The position numbers and the translations under genes were made by a program. The notes beneath the pieces were generated by a model, which worked only from the letters and a program-made list of their open reading frames with translations, did not search any database and was not told the origin of the DNA. Below, piece after piece: positions 8,432-17,458 of a DNA stretch of 64,000 bases. Source of the stretch: Flavobacteriaceae bacterium (GTDB lineage: Bacteria; Bacteroidota; Bacteroidia; Flavobacteriales; Flavobacteriaceae); contig JABABD010000017.1 of NCBI GenBank assembly GCA_014238425.1, positions 1-64,000 of the forward strand, given 5' to 3'. Every line of letters starts with the position of its first letter. Position 1 is the stretch's first letter.

Positions 8432-10033
8432 TTATTCAAATAGCTTGTCGTAGTCAACGTCGCCTTGAATATAACGTGTTCTGTTCTTAAAATAGATACT
8501 AAAAACACTGCGTTCCGCCTCGTATGCATCAAACTTAATGTTTGCTAAATGTCCTACACTATGAATAAGGTCATCTGTCATATATTTTCTGTAAGGCCTA
8601 AATCTAATTGGGCGATTTTTTTTGAATTCTTCAGACTGCCATAGAACAAATGGGATATCATACATAGGTTTAGAAGTGTCATCTTCAAAATGGCCATAAC
8701 TATCTTGAGTTTGATATACTTCTTCTCCATGATCTGAAAAGTATAGTAAGAAAGATTCTTCGCTTCTTGATTTTAATTTGCTTATGATGTCACTTAAAAT
8801 AAAATCATTGTAAATAGTGGCGTTATCATATGCATCTATAACATCCTCAATTTCCTGATACTTGTCACCTAATGTTTTAAAAACTTCAAACTGTTCTGGG
8901 TAGCGTTTTTGATAATCAATATGATTGCCGAGAAGATGCAAGAAGATGATTTTTTTAGGATAAGGGTCGTTTATTGCATTATCAAAAGGTGCTAATAAAT
9001 CAGCGTCAAAAGGAGTAGATAGGTTAGTGGTCGCCATATTGATAAAAACTGATTCGTCTGCCGATGACGCTATTTTGGTCAGTAAACTTTCTTCTATTCC
9101 TAAAGGTCGTTGATTGGACAACCAAAATGTTTTGAAACCTACACTATTGAATAATTGAATGATACTGCCTTTATGTATTGCTATTGAATCTTCATAGTTT
9201 GATAATGTAAGTGCTCTCTCTAATGATTTCAAAGTGTTTGTAGATGGACTTATGACCTTGTCAAAAACGACCAATTCTTTTTTAATAGCCTCTAATTTGG
9301 GGTTTGTGGGGCGGTCATAATCATACAAGCTCATTTTATGTCTAGTGTGAGATTCGCCAATTACAATTACAAAGGTTTCATTGTTTTCTCGTCTCTTCCT
9401 TATGGAGTTTTTGAAACTTCCAATTTTATCAGTTAAGCCAAGGTTATTATGGGTGTTGGTTTGCTGAGCATATTGAACTGAAGTTTTAACAAATAGATAG
9501 GGTAGATTTTGAGAGATCATACCAGTAAAATAAAGTATACTTAAAATACAAGTTATTAGTAGTGATATTGTGAATATGCGTCTAAAAGAAGAAGGAGGTT
9601 TGAGGAACCAAGAAAAGAAGCGTACTTGTTTTATTAAGAAAGGGATGATTGAGAATAAAGTCAGAAACATTACTAAAGTAAATACTATCAAAGGAATGTC
9701 TAATTGAGATATCAAAAAGTTTGTGGTCTCACGAAGATTGGATCCAGAGAGAATAAAAATTGTAGAAGTATTGAAATTTACCTCATAGAGGTAATAAAAC
9801 CCACTTTCAAACCATATTGATAATGTAAATAAAATATACGTAATAACGGATAGAATTGTGCGTGTCCTACTCACTCTTAGCAAACTGACAATACCATATA
9901 ATAGTACACCAAACAGAATTCCTTCAGCGAGATTTTGATATCTCGACAAATCGAAATTTGCGAAGTTGTATTCAAATAAGAAAGCTACTATTACTGGAAA
10001 AAACAGTAATGGCAGCAGCAGCAGTTTCTTCAT
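8432..10033 (-). CDS. Phosphoethanolamine transferase, EptA/CptA-like (sulfatase fold)
   Basis: The 533-residue inner-membrane protein has about five N-terminal membrane helices (roughly 3-20, 36-52, 62-80, 112-134, 153-172) and a periplasmic alkaline-phosphatase/sulfatase domain from about 215. The nucleophile motif is VIGESHTRHKMSLYDYDRP (E227, T230). Later metal ligands are in HLLGNH (366-371), YFSDHGEE (D434, H435), and YGHFE (H448). Relatives move phosphoethanolamine onto lipid A or core sugars, which changes envelope charge and can raise resistance to cationic peptides. The exact acceptor is not visible. It lies 67 bp downstream of the DUF5686 gene on the same strand. A TATTTTTG box lies on the minus strand at 10052-10059. 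Confidence 0.9.
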   Translation of the reverse strand: MKKLLLLPLLFFPVIVAFLFEYNFANFDLSRYQNLAEGILFGVLLYGIVSLLRVSRTRTILSVITYILFTLSIWFESGFYYLYEVNFNTSTIFILSGSNLRETTNFLISQLDIPLIVFTLVMFLTLFSIIPFLIKQVRFFSWFLKPPSSFRRIFTISLLITCILSILYFTGMISQNLPYLFVKTSVQYAQQTNTHNNLGLTDKIGSFKNSIRKRRENNETFVIVIGESHTRHKMSLYDYDRPTNPKLEAIKKELVVFDKVISPSTNTLKSLERALTLSNYEDSIAIHKGSIIQLFNSVGFKTFWLSNQRPLGIEESLLTKIASSADESVFINMATTNLSTPFDADLLAPFDNAINDPYPKKIIFLHLLGNHIDYQKRYPEQFEVFKTLGDKYQEIEDVIDAYDNATIYNDFILSDIISKLKSRSEESFLLYFSDHGEEVYQTQDSYGHFEDDTSKPMYDIPFVLWQSEEFKKNRPIRFRPYRKYMTDDLIHSVGHLANIKFDAYEAERSVFSIYFKNRTRYIQGDVDYDKLFE

Positions 10034-10100
10034 TTAGAAGGATTTATACCACAAAAATATAGAAATAAACGTAGAGATAATGCTGAATTGATAGTTTTTA

Positions 10101-12584
10101 CTAATCTATGATATTAAGGAACTTGAGCCCAAAAATAACGGCATCGCTTTTAAACCCACTTTGGTAGGATCTAACATAGTCTAATCTCAAAAATTTAAAC
10201 TTTTTAAATCCAATGTTATCAATGCCTATCGAATATTCTTGATATGGCTTGTTTTCTGGCGTAGACAATGCATGAACTCCAACAACCAAATTGTAATTAA
10301 GCTTGTTAAGCAATGGGATTTTCCCAAGGATATACCCTCTAAAATCGTGTTCGGCATGAAACTCCATATAACTATCATTTGTGCTTAATGAGTAATATGG
10401 CAAATTATTGAAAACATTAAGATAGTTTCCTGAACGTCCAATACGAGTTTGATTACCGTTAAAATGTTGATAATCTATAAAAGAAATATTATCTGCATTA
10501 AAGAATTTACCCGCTCTAAGGTTATATGCTAGCTGCCCTTTGTTTGACATATTGATACGCTGTGTTAATCTTAATTTTATCTGATCAAAATTGTAATTAT
10601 CATTAGTGGCACTTAATCCTTTTTCGTACCCTAAATACAGTGATGGATAGTTGTTATTGGTGATATTGGCTTTGCTACCAGGATAGCTGAAATAATTCTG
10701 TCCAAAACGAATGCGTCCGGATACATTCAATTTAACGATATTATGCGTTTGGAAAGAAGCAGTTCCAAAAGCTAATTCGTCAGTCGGATTATTTGAGGTG
10801 TAAGCATCATTGTCTTCATTTATAGCGACATAATCTGTTGTGTTGAAAAGTGCTTTTCGCCGTTCATAACTCAATGAAGAAAACCATCTAAATCCGTTAA
10901 ACCATTCGTGCGAATAATTTATTTGCCCAAAAGTTCTATCATATATCTTTAAATAATTATCTTCAAAGAATAAGGTGCTAATAGTGTTTACTAAGGGTGT
11001 AATTGGTTGAGATCCATTAAACTGTTCTGTTCTAATACCTCCTGATAGGGTTATGAAGGGCCTTGATACATTATTAAATTTGTAGGTCGCTGATCCACTA
11101 ATTCGTAAACGTTGGTCTTCTACACCATAATTAAGACGGGTATTTATACTGAAGTACTTTTTAAACTCGTCTATATTCTTTCTATAATATACATCCAAAT
11201 TGCCTGTATAACCTTGTACAGTATTAAAACTAACAGACGATAAAAGAGAGTTAAAGCCTAAAAACCAATCTTTATATGAGTTTTGATAATTATACCCGAA
11301 CAATAGATTAGATACATTAAACTTATTGCTTTTTGCATCAATTGAATCTAAATATTTTTTAGATTTTCTAATAACCTGGATGCTGTCTTTTTTGACATAG
11401 TCGGTAAACTCTTCAGATGTTAATGGAACTGGTCTAATGTTTTTCCAAAATATAGAATCTTTCTTATTGGCCTCTTCTGTGAATGATAGTAATTCTCTTC
11501 CAAAATTCTTAGCTTCAAATTGAGGGTTGAAATTATAATTACTGTACACAGCAGTAAATCGCCCATCTCCTTTGATTCCGAAAATACCATACACAAAGTC
11601 TATGCTTTGCGATATAATAACCCAATGCTCGTCTTTTTTAGAATACTTGAAATTTTGTTTCAATAAAATAGTATCTACTGCTTCTATTTGAGATTGTTGA
11701 CCAGTAGTATTTAGTTCTGTTCCATACAAAGTCCATTGATCTTCAACAATGTAAATAACACCAGAGAAAACCCTATCATTTTCACGTTTCGGTGTCACTA
11801 TTATCTTATTGATGAGGTTCCCTAATTCATCATAAAAAACACCATCTAGCTTATAACGATAATAGTTGAAGGCAAAATCAGATATTGGAGACACAAGTTC
11901 ACTACCAAGGTTTATGGTGTTGTTATAAAAGTTGAAATCGACATCAGTTGCATTATTGAAGCTAAAACCACTATCATCACCAGATACCTTTGAAGCAAGA
12001 ATTTCTTCTTTTAGCTTATCAGGACGTTCAAATTGTATTTTAGAAAGTGTTTCAGATAAGTATAAAATACCCGTTCTAGTGGAATCTAAGCCACCACCTA
12101 AATCACCTATGTCCTGGCCTAAAATTTTCTCAGGAGCATTCTTTATTCTAATTAATCCTTTAGAGTAAAAATCTGCCTTGAACGCTCTTATCTTTTCTAG
12201 GTTGCCTTTTCGGGCCTCAATTGTTTGACGAATAATTCGATTCGCTGGATTTTCTTGTGCATTTACTACGACTTCATCTAATGAGACTTTTTCTTCAGTA
12301 AGAGATACATCCATATAATGAGGAAAGGTTTCTATACGTACATTTTTCTTTAAAGTTTTATACCCTAAATATTTGAATACTATAGTGTGATTTCCTGTTT
12401 CAGGAAAATTCAATACGTAAACACCGTCATCATTACTTGTAGTACCAGAATAAGTGCCTTCAACGTAAATATTTACAAAAGGTAAGGCTTCGCCTTTGCT
12501 ATCTTTTACAGTTCCTGATATCTGCGCGTTAATTGTAAATGAAAATAAAATGGAAATTAAAAGGAGTAGAAATCTAAGATGCAT
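10101..12584 (-). CDS. DUF5686 outer-membrane protein with carboxypeptidase-regulatory-like domain
   Basis: The 827-residue protein has a signal peptide (1-20), then a CarboxypepD_reg-like beta-sandwich (about 22-105: ISGTVKDSKGEALPFVNIYV, FKYLGYKTLKK). The remainder is a long DUF5686-type region rich in aromatic beta strands, with a C-terminus suggestive of an outer-membrane barrel (final residues FGLKFLNIID). These proteins resemble TonB-dependent receptors in layout but lack a recognisable plug. Function is unknown. A TATGTTTG box on the minus strand (12645-12652) may belong to its promoter. Confidence 0.85.
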   Translation of the reverse strand: MHLRFLLLLISILFSFTINAQISGTVKDSKGEALPFVNIYVEGTYSGTTSNDDGVYVLNFPETGNHTIVFKYLGYKTLKKNVRIETFPHYMDVSLTEEKVSLDEVVVNAQENPANRIIRQTIEARKGNLEKIRAFKADFYSKGLIRIKNAPEKILGQDIGDLGGGLDSTRTGILYLSETLSKIQFERPDKLKEEILASKVSGDDSGFSFNNATDVDFNFYNNTINLGSELVSPISDFAFNYYRYKLDGVFYDELGNLINKIIVTPKRENDRVFSGVIYIVEDQWTLYGTELNTTGQQSQIEAVDTILLKQNFKYSKKDEHWVIISQSIDFVYGIFGIKGDGRFTAVYSNYNFNPQFEAKNFGRELLSFTEEANKKDSIFWKNIRPVPLTSEEFTDYVKKDSIQVIRKSKKYLDSIDAKSNKFNVSNLLFGYNYQNSYKDWFLGFNSLLSSVSFNTVQGYTGNLDVYYRKNIDEFKKYFSINTRLNYGVEDQRLRISGSATYKFNNVSRPFITLSGGIRTEQFNGSQPITPLVNTISTLFFEDNYLKIYDRTFGQINYSHEWFNGFRWFSSLSYERRKALFNTTDYVAINEDNDAYTSNNPTDELAFGTASFQTHNIVKLNVSGRIRFGQNYFSYPGSKANITNNNYPSLYLGYEKGLSATNDNYNFDQIKLRLTQRINMSNKGQLAYNLRAGKFFNADNISFIDYQHFNGNQTRIGRSGNYLNVFNNLPYYSLSTNDSYMEFHAEHDFRGYILGKIPLLNKLNYNLVVGVHALSTPENKPYQEYSIGIDNIGFKKFKFLRLDYVRSYQSGFKSDAVIFGLKFLNIID

Positions 12585-12691
12585 ACGTTGATTTATAATA
12601 TAGACGTTTGAATGTTACAAATGGTTGCCTTATAATGAGTAATTCAAACATAGAGATTAAATGAAGAATGGAGTGTTATAGCAATCTTAAA

Positions 12692-13150
12692 TTAATTGAA
12701 GCTCTTCTTAATTCTGTCTAAATTGCGTTTATTATCACGATCTTTTATAGTATCACGTTTGTCAAATAATTTTTTTCCTTTTGCCAAGAAAATTTCGAGT
12801 TTAGCAAACCCTTTTTCATTAATAAATAGTCTAAGCGGTACAATGGTGAGTCCAGTATTCTTAACTTCTTTCTCAAGCTTCTTAAGCTCTTTTTTGTTCA
12901 ATAAAAGCTTACGAGCGCTTCTAGGTTTGTGATTGTAGTGTGTGCCATATATATACTCTTCTATGTACATATTAATAACGAATAATTCGCCTTGCTCGTT
13001 GAACTCGCAGAAACTCTCAGAAACAGAAGCTTTGCCCATTCTAATAGATTTGATCTCAGTGCCGGTCAACACGATTCCGGCTACATATTTGTCAAGTAAT
13101 TCATACTCGAATTTGGCTTTTTTATTTTTTATGTTGATATTTTTCTGCAT
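12692..13150 (-). CDS. smpB: SsrA-binding protein SmpB
   Basis: The 152-residue protein binds tmRNA and delivers it to stalled ribosomes for trans-translation. Landmarks are [76 protein letters not shown], and the C-terminal basic tail [13 protein letters not shown] that enters the decoding centre. An in-frame TTG at 13159 would give three more residues. The promoter places transcription start downstream of it, so the ATG at 13150 is chosen. Confidence 0.97.
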   Translation of the reverse strand: MQKNINIKNKKAKFEYELLDKYVAGIVLTGTEIKSIRMGKASVSESFCEFNEQGELFVINMYIEEYIYGTHYNHKPRSARKLLLNKKELKKLEKEVKNTGLTIVPLRLFINEKGFAKLEIFLAKGKKLFDKRDTIKDRDNKRNLDRIKKSFN

Positions 13151-13156
13151 GGATGT

Positions 13157-13187
13157 CAAAGGTAGTCACTTATAATAAAGCAAACAA
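13157..13187 (-). promoter_or_regulatory. smpB promoter, TTG-N20-TACCTTTG
   Basis: On the minus strand a TTG (13187-13185) is followed by 20 bases and TACCTTTG (13164-13157), a full match to the flavobacterial -33/-7 promoter. If transcription begins about five bases after the final G, as the SRP RNA promoter in this window suggests, the mRNA starts near 13152. That is only about two bases before the ATG. Confidence 0.7.
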
Positions 13188-13263
13188 GATTGTTTATTTA
13201 TGATTTTTTTAAAGCTTAGCGCTATGCTTTTTTATATTTTTATGACTCAAATACGCCTTACCT

Positions 13264-14010
13264 ATGAAATGCCTATCATTTTTAATCATCATTTGTTTCA
13301 TAATGTCTTGTCAGCCAAAGGAACATGTTAATGCTCAAGACATTGTAGATAAGGCCATCGCCCAAGCTGGAGGCGAGCGGTATTACAATTCTAAAATTGA
13401 GTTTGATTTTAGAGACCGAAACTATTGTGCCATTAGAGATGAAGCAGATTTTAAGCTTGAGCGACAGATGTATAAAGATTCTGTAGTAACCACGGATATC
13501 TTATCCAATTCCTATTTCCTTCGATTGGAAAATGAAGAGCAAATACAATTAGCAGATTCTACTATTACTAAGTTGTCTAACTCTGTAAATTCAGTGCATT
13601 ATTTTTCTGTTTTACCATATGGATTAAATGATGAGGCAGCTAAGAAAACCTATTTAGGAGAGGTCACAATTAAGGATAAGACCTATCATAAAATTGAAGT
13701 CAGTTTTAGCGAGGAAGGTGGCGGAACAGACTTTGACGACGTGTTCTTATATTGGATTGATATAAAAACCTATCATGTAGATTATCTAGCATATGAGTTT
13801 CATGTAAATGGCGGCGGAATGCGATTTAGAGAAGCTTTTAATGAAAGAACGGTAAATGGGATTCGGTTTGTAGATTACAAGAATTATAAGCCAATAGATA
13901 CAAATACAAAATTATATGAGCTAGACGCCTTATTCGAGAGTTCAGGTCTAAAATTATTATCGAAGATTGAACTGGAGAATGTAAAAGTAGAAGCGTGTTT
14001 TAAATGCTAA
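13264..14010 (+). CDS. DUF6503-like lipoprotein (LolA-like fold)
   Basis: The 248-residue protein has a lipoprotein signal ending in IMSC (Cys at about 16). The mature part has alternating beta strands typical of a LolA/LppX-like half-barrel, with no catalytic motif I can see. It resembles the DUF6503 family of Bacteroidota outer-membrane or periplasmic lipoproteins; the family name is from memory and the role is unknown. Its stop codon overlaps the stop of the converging 14007-14621 gene. Confidence 0.7.
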   Translation: MKCLSFLIIICFIMSCQPKEHVNAQDIVDKAIAQAGGERYYNSKIEFDFRDRNYCAIRDEADFKLERQMYKDSVVTTDILSNSYFLRLENEEQIQLADSTITKLSNSVNSVHYFSVLPYGLNDEAAKKTYLGEVTIKDKTYHKIEVSFSEEGGGTDFDDVFLYWIDIKTYHVDYLAYEFHVNGGGMRFREAFNERTVNGIRFVDYKNYKPIDTNTKLYELDALFESSGLKLLSKIELENVKVEACFKC

Positions 14011-14621
14011 CCATTATTGCGTAAATCGTCCAAATACCTTTTCTCTTTTTTATAATCTTTCAACGCTTTTTTGCGTAGTCGTTTTAGTTCTTTTCTACTT
14101 GGTCTTGTCAACCATACAAGTTCAACTACTTTCTCGTTAAGATCGTTATCTATAACTTTTATAATATCGAAATTAAGTTTGACCTTATAATTATTGAACT
14201 CCATTAAGCGACCATTAGCACTTGTAAACTTGAATTTACCTTGGTCGTCCGTATCACCGAATAAAACGGGATTACCTTCATCATTAATGAATTGCAGTTT
14301 CACAGCTTTGTTCTTGCAACAAGAAAGATTCACACTACCTTCAAGCTGCACTCGTTCTTTTCCGTTCTCATCGAATCCGTACTTTAGAAAATCTATAGAT
14401 ACTTTTAATGCGAATAAATCATTTTCTTTAGAAGAAACAAATTTTATGGGTGCAGAGTACATTTCTGGCAGTTGTCCAGCCCTAGGAGTAATGGCAGTGC
14501 TAACGTAATTAAAACCTTTCTCCAGTGGAATCCAATCTGCAGGATCTTGGAACTCTGGATATTTCTGCGCATGCATCGTTATGCATATTAAGGCCATAAT
14601 ACCAAACAGTAATTTAGTCAT
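14007..14621 (-). CDS. Secreted protein of unknown function with LSCC motif (paralog 1)
   Basis: I do not recognise this 204-residue protein. It has a signal peptide (1-18, ending MHA). A beta-rich stretch (about 83-160) contains VNLSCCKNKAVKLQF (adjacent cysteines C101-C102) and NDEGNPVLFGDTDDQGKFKF, which reads like a transthyretin/CNA-B-type beta-sandwich. The C-terminus is strikingly basic (RPSRKELKRLRKKALKDYKK). It is paralogous to the next upstream gene at 14753-15361, which shares the LSCC segment and the T/D-D-x-G-x-F-K turn. The two are separated by a terminator-like hairpin. Confidence 0.75.
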   Translation of the reverse strand: MTKLLFGIMALICITMHAQKYPEFQDPADWIPLEKGFNYVSTAITPRAGQLPEMYSAPIKFVSSKENDLFALKVSIDFLKYGFDENGKERVQLEGSVNLSCCKNKAVKLQFINDEGNPVLFGDTDDQGKFKFTSANGRLMEFNNYKVKLNFDIIKVIDNDLNEKVVELVWLTRPSRKELKRLRKKALKDYKKEKRYLDDLRNNG

Positions 14622-14694
14622 GATCGTTTAATTAATTAATCCCAGTCGAAAGATACTGAAAAATTCAAAAACACTATTACAAGTTTGATGCCAT

Positions 14695-14719
14695 AAAAAA
14701 AGCGAACAGTAATGTTCGC
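14695..14719 (-). terminator. Intrinsic terminator after the 14753-15361 gene
   Basis: On the minus strand the sequence is a 7-bp perfect stem GCGAACA / TGTTCGC with a four-base loop (14719-14702), directly followed by seven T residues (14701-14695). It lies between the two LSCC paralogs, so they may be separately transcribed. Confidence 0.65.
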
Positions 14720-14752
14720 CTCGTTTACAATTGATTAATAGTATTCTTAAAT

Positions 14753-15361
14753 TTAGTTATTAGGATTTGTTTTATCAACAATGGATTTTTCTTGAACTGT
14801 TTCTAACTCTGACCCAAGAGGTCTTATTATGCGTTTTACTTCTGCAAATCGGATATCTGCATTTTGATCATAGGTCTTTATTTTGGCAAAGTTGAATTTC
14901 AATTTTTCACCTTTAATTTCAAACATATTACCACTAATACTTTTGATTTTGAAGTTACCCTCTGCGTCCGTCATGGCTTTTTGTATCAAATTGTCATTAG
15001 CGTCAAAAAATTCTAAGACAATAGATCCATTAAAACAACAAGACAAGTCTATTTTGCCTTTTAGATAAATCATTTGTCTTCCTCTTTTGTCGATGTTAGC
15101 AGACATTTGTTTAATGTCTATCATCACGTCAGAAATTTTTGAGTTAGCAATAGCTTCAAAATATACTGGAAGTGTATAATTTGTTGGGGTACCGTATTTA
15201 TTTTTGAGGATAAATGGTGTGTCTGGAATACCAGGAGTGTTATCAGCAACGATTTCTGAAACTGGTGTTTGAAAATTAAACCAAAGATCTTGTTGAGAAT
15301 TGTTTTGAGCGAAAGTAAAAGTCGCAAAAATACCAATAGCAAAGTATAATAGCTTTTTCAT
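14753..15361 (-). CDS. Secreted protein of unknown function with LSCC motif (paralog 2)
   Basis: The 202-residue protein has a signal peptide (MKKLLYFAIGIFATFTFAQ) and a beta-rich core. The segment IDLSCCFNGSIVLEFFDAND (C108-C109) aligns without difficulty to the LSCC segment of the neighbouring 14007-14621 protein, as does TDAEGNFKIKSISGNMFEI. Its C-terminus differs: it is polar rather than strongly basic. Tandem duplication followed by divergence is the likely origin. No known family is recognised, and a periplasmic or surface location is inferred from the signal peptide. Confidence 0.75.
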   Translation of the reverse strand: MKKLLYFAIGIFATFTFAQNNSQQDLWFNFQTPVSEIVADNTPGIPDTPFILKNKYGTPTNYTLPVYFEAIANSKISDVMIDIKQMSANIDKRGRQMIYLKGKIDLSCCFNGSIVLEFFDANDNLIQKAMTDAEGNFKIKSISGNMFEIKGEKLKFNFAKIKTYDQNADIRFAEVKRIIRPLGSELETVQEKSIVDKTNPNN

Positions 15362-15491
15362 AAGAGTAAAATTTGAGGGCTGGTTACCTCAAAGATATAC
15401 ACTACAATAGGCATGCCAAGAAAATTCTGACGAATGGCAAAATTATTCGCTAATTCGAAAAAGCGTGCTTAAAAATTCGATGAATGACTGT

Positions 15492-16022
15492 TTAATTTAT
15501 CTGTAGAACGGTACTCTGAGCTTGGTTGTCTATAATAGTGACGATATACAAATTGGCATTGTTTGAATCGTTAATATCACCATATTGTTTCTCACCTATT
15601 ACGGCGTTTACAAAAGCTGGCGTGGTATTACTATGTCCTACAATTAAAGCAGTTTTTCCTTTGTTATTTTTTAAGAAAGCTTTGCCATCAATAGTGCGCG
15701 GATTGTAAATGGTGAGTTTTAGATTGTTTTTAGTAGCAGTTGGTTGTGCCGTTTGTTTAGTACGATTGTAATCGGTACTATATACCACATCAAAGGAGAT
15801 GTTGCTAAATACTTCTTTCCATTTTATAGCTCGAGCATGTCCTGTATCGGTTAGCTCTGGGTTTCTATTGGTCTTATCACTTCGATCTTTCTCTGCATGA
15901 CGAATAAAATAAAAAGTAGAAACTTCGGGAGCAGTACCTGTGACCGTTTTGTCTTGTCCTTGACAATTTAAAATCGTGAAGGTGAATAATAAAATGAATA
16001 GGAGAGAAGTAAGTTGTTTCAT
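15492..16022 (-). CDS. Histidine phosphatase (phosphoglycerate mutase-like) lipoprotein
   Basis: The 176-residue protein begins at the ATG at 16022, giving a lipoprotein signal (MKQLTSLLFILLFTFTILNC, Cys20). A longer frame up to 16145 overlaps the upstream hydrolase and would bury the signal peptide. The RHG-type active site is FIRHAEK (R41, H42), with YNRTKQT (R87) and VGHSNTTP (H130). This set fits the SixA/PGM branch of the histidine phosphatases. The substrate is unknown; the location is the envelope. Confidence 0.88.
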   Translation of the reverse strand: MKQLTSLLFILLFTFTILNCQGQDKTVTGTAPEVSTFYFIRHAEKDRSDKTNRNPELTDTGHARAIKWKEVFSNISFDVVYSTDYNRTKQTAQPTATKNNLKLTIYNPRTIDGKAFLKNNKGKTALIVGHSNTTPAFVNAVIGEKQYGDINDSNNANLYIVTIIDNQAQSTVLQIN

Positions 16023-16092
16023 GACTGATGTTTTATAAGGATTAAAGATATGGAAAATGAAGGAAGAAGTGATACATGTTGTTTTTAAGGCT

Positions 16093-17349
16093 TTATTCTT
16101 TTGTTTTAAGTTCTTCCATTCTTTTCTTATGATATTCATTACCACTTATCTCATAAGCCTTAGTTACATATTTTAAAGTATTAACAGTATCATTTTGTGA
16201 TTGATAATAATCAGCCATCGAATCATAAACATTGGCACTCTTAGGATAATAATCGATATTCATTTTAAAAAACATATAGGCCTTTTCTGGTTGTCCCATT
16301 TGCATATTCATATATCCATAACCACTAAACAGTTCTTCAATCATTGGAGGAGTTGAGTAGCCAAAATGCTTAGAATAAACTTTTTCTTGATTTTTTAGTA
16401 ACTCAACCAATTCGTTTACTGAGGTGTCTGGATTATTGTAACGTTGTGGGGATTCAAACTGGTACCATTTAAAAAGAAAAATTAGACCATCTCTAATAGA
16501 GGGTAAGGGCACGGTACCATGGAGATCTTCTGGGTAAACTCTCCATGAAAAATGTAAACCATTTTGTTTTTGAGAAGCAGCAAATTTTGAAAAATCGATA
16601 ATTGAACGAGCAAACAAGGTGAATTCTGAAGAATCGTTCATAATATTCTCGATGGTTATCTTTTCATTTTGCATGTGTAACTGCTCAGCAGCAAGCGAAA
16701 CAAATAGTGATTTCCCTTCATAAATTCCTGTCTTAAGTTTTTCCTTGGCTTGTTTCAATAGCTTTTGATTATCCCATTCGATGCTTGGATCTATTGCTAT
16801 GTAATTTTTAAAAAGTTGGCTGTGATTTACCAACATGTTTATAGTAAATAAGCCGGCATAAGAATGACCAATTAACGTACGATATGGTGTAGTTAGGTAC
16901 ATATTATCTATATGCGGCAACAATTCTTTTTCTATAAATTGAGTAAAATTCTCTGCGCCCCCAGTTTCAGCATCCATTTCGGTACCTCGTCTCATTTTTA
17001 TCTGCGACGTCGTTAAATCTCTTGTTCTATTGTTTCTATTTGATATCCCTACAAGGATCATATGAGGCAAGTAATGTCCCCAATAGTTATCATAAACTGT
17101 TTCCAAGGAATTTTTTAGAGAAAATCCATCTAACAAGTAAATTACAGGGTATTTTACACTATTACTTGTATTGTAATTTTCTGGCAATTTCACCCAGAAA
17201 TGACGATACTCTTTTAAGGTTTTTGAATATATACTATCTAGGGTTTCTGCTTCGTGTAACTGAGATGTATTCTCTGTTGACTGGGCGTTAAGCTGGTTTA
17301 GAGAAATTGTAATTAAACTGATTAGTATTAAAAGCGAAATTCTGTTCAT
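16093..17349 (-). CDS. Alpha/beta-hydrolase esterase with C-terminal TPR-like tail
   Basis: The 418-residue exported protein has a signal peptide (about 1-22) and a putative esterase domain (about 40-290). The nucleophile elbow is GHSYAG (161-166, S163), preceded by PVIYLLDG (69-76). A late His in EDLHGTVPL may complete the triad. Residues 340-415 look like two tetratricopeptide-type helix pairs (PEKAYMFFKMNIDYYPKSAN). The layout resembles IroE/Fes-type hydrolases that act on esters such as siderophores, but no iron genes lie nearby. Its promoter region carries two adjacent perfect palindromes. Confidence 0.85.
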   Translation of the reverse strand: MNRISLLILISLITISLNQLNAQSTENTSQLHEAETLDSIYSKTLKEYRHFWVKLPENYNTSNSVKYPVIYLLDGFSLKNSLETVYDNYWGHYLPHMILVGISNRNNRTRDLTTSQIKMRRGTEMDAETGGAENFTQFIEKELLPHIDNMYLTTPYRTLIGHSYAGLFTINMLVNHSQLFKNYIAIDPSIEWDNQKLLKQAKEKLKTGIYEGKSLFVSLAAEQLHMQNEKITIENIMNDSSEFTLFARSIIDFSKFAASQKQNGLHFSWRVYPEDLHGTVPLPSIRDGLIFLFKWYQFESPQRYNNPDTSVNELVELLKNQEKVYSKHFGYSTPPMIEELFSGYGYMNMQMGQPEKAYMFFKMNIDYYPKSANVYDSMADYYQSQNDTVNTLKYVTKAYEISGNEYHKKRMEELKTKE

Positions 17350-17369
17350 TAAATAATATTTTGATTACT

Positions 17370-17377
17370 CAAATATA
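17370..17377 (-). promoter_or_regulatory. -7 box (TATATTTG) of the esterase gene
   Basis: The minus strand reads TATATTTG, a perfect TAnnTTTG. Transcription would start about 16 bp before the ATG at 17349. No -33 TTG is found at 17-23 bp upstream; that region is filled by the palindromes at 17377-17409. Control by a DNA-binding protein is therefore likely. Confidence 0.5.
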
Positions 17378-17409
17378 ACTAAATATTTAGTTGAACTAAA
17401 ATTTTAGTT
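17377..17409. promoter_or_regulatory. Two adjacent perfect 16-bp palindromes (operator candidate)
   Basis: AACTAAATATTTAGTT (17377-17392) and AACTAAAATTTTAGTT (17394-17409) are each perfectly self-complementary and are separated by one G. They share the arms AACTAAA/TTTAGTT. The junction TTTAGTTGAACTAAA is itself a palindrome about the G. The block abuts the -7 box of the esterase gene and covers its -33 region. The cognate regulator is unknown; the neighbouring TetR protein has a different likely site. Confidence 0.65.
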
Positions 17410-17458
17410 AAAAATTTAATCCTATTTTGTTAATGAGCTGCTTATAATTTCCATAGAA

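Noticed and set aside
13159..13175. TTG start for smpB at 13159
   Set aside because: It lies inside the -7 box TACCTTTG, so it would not be on the mRNA.
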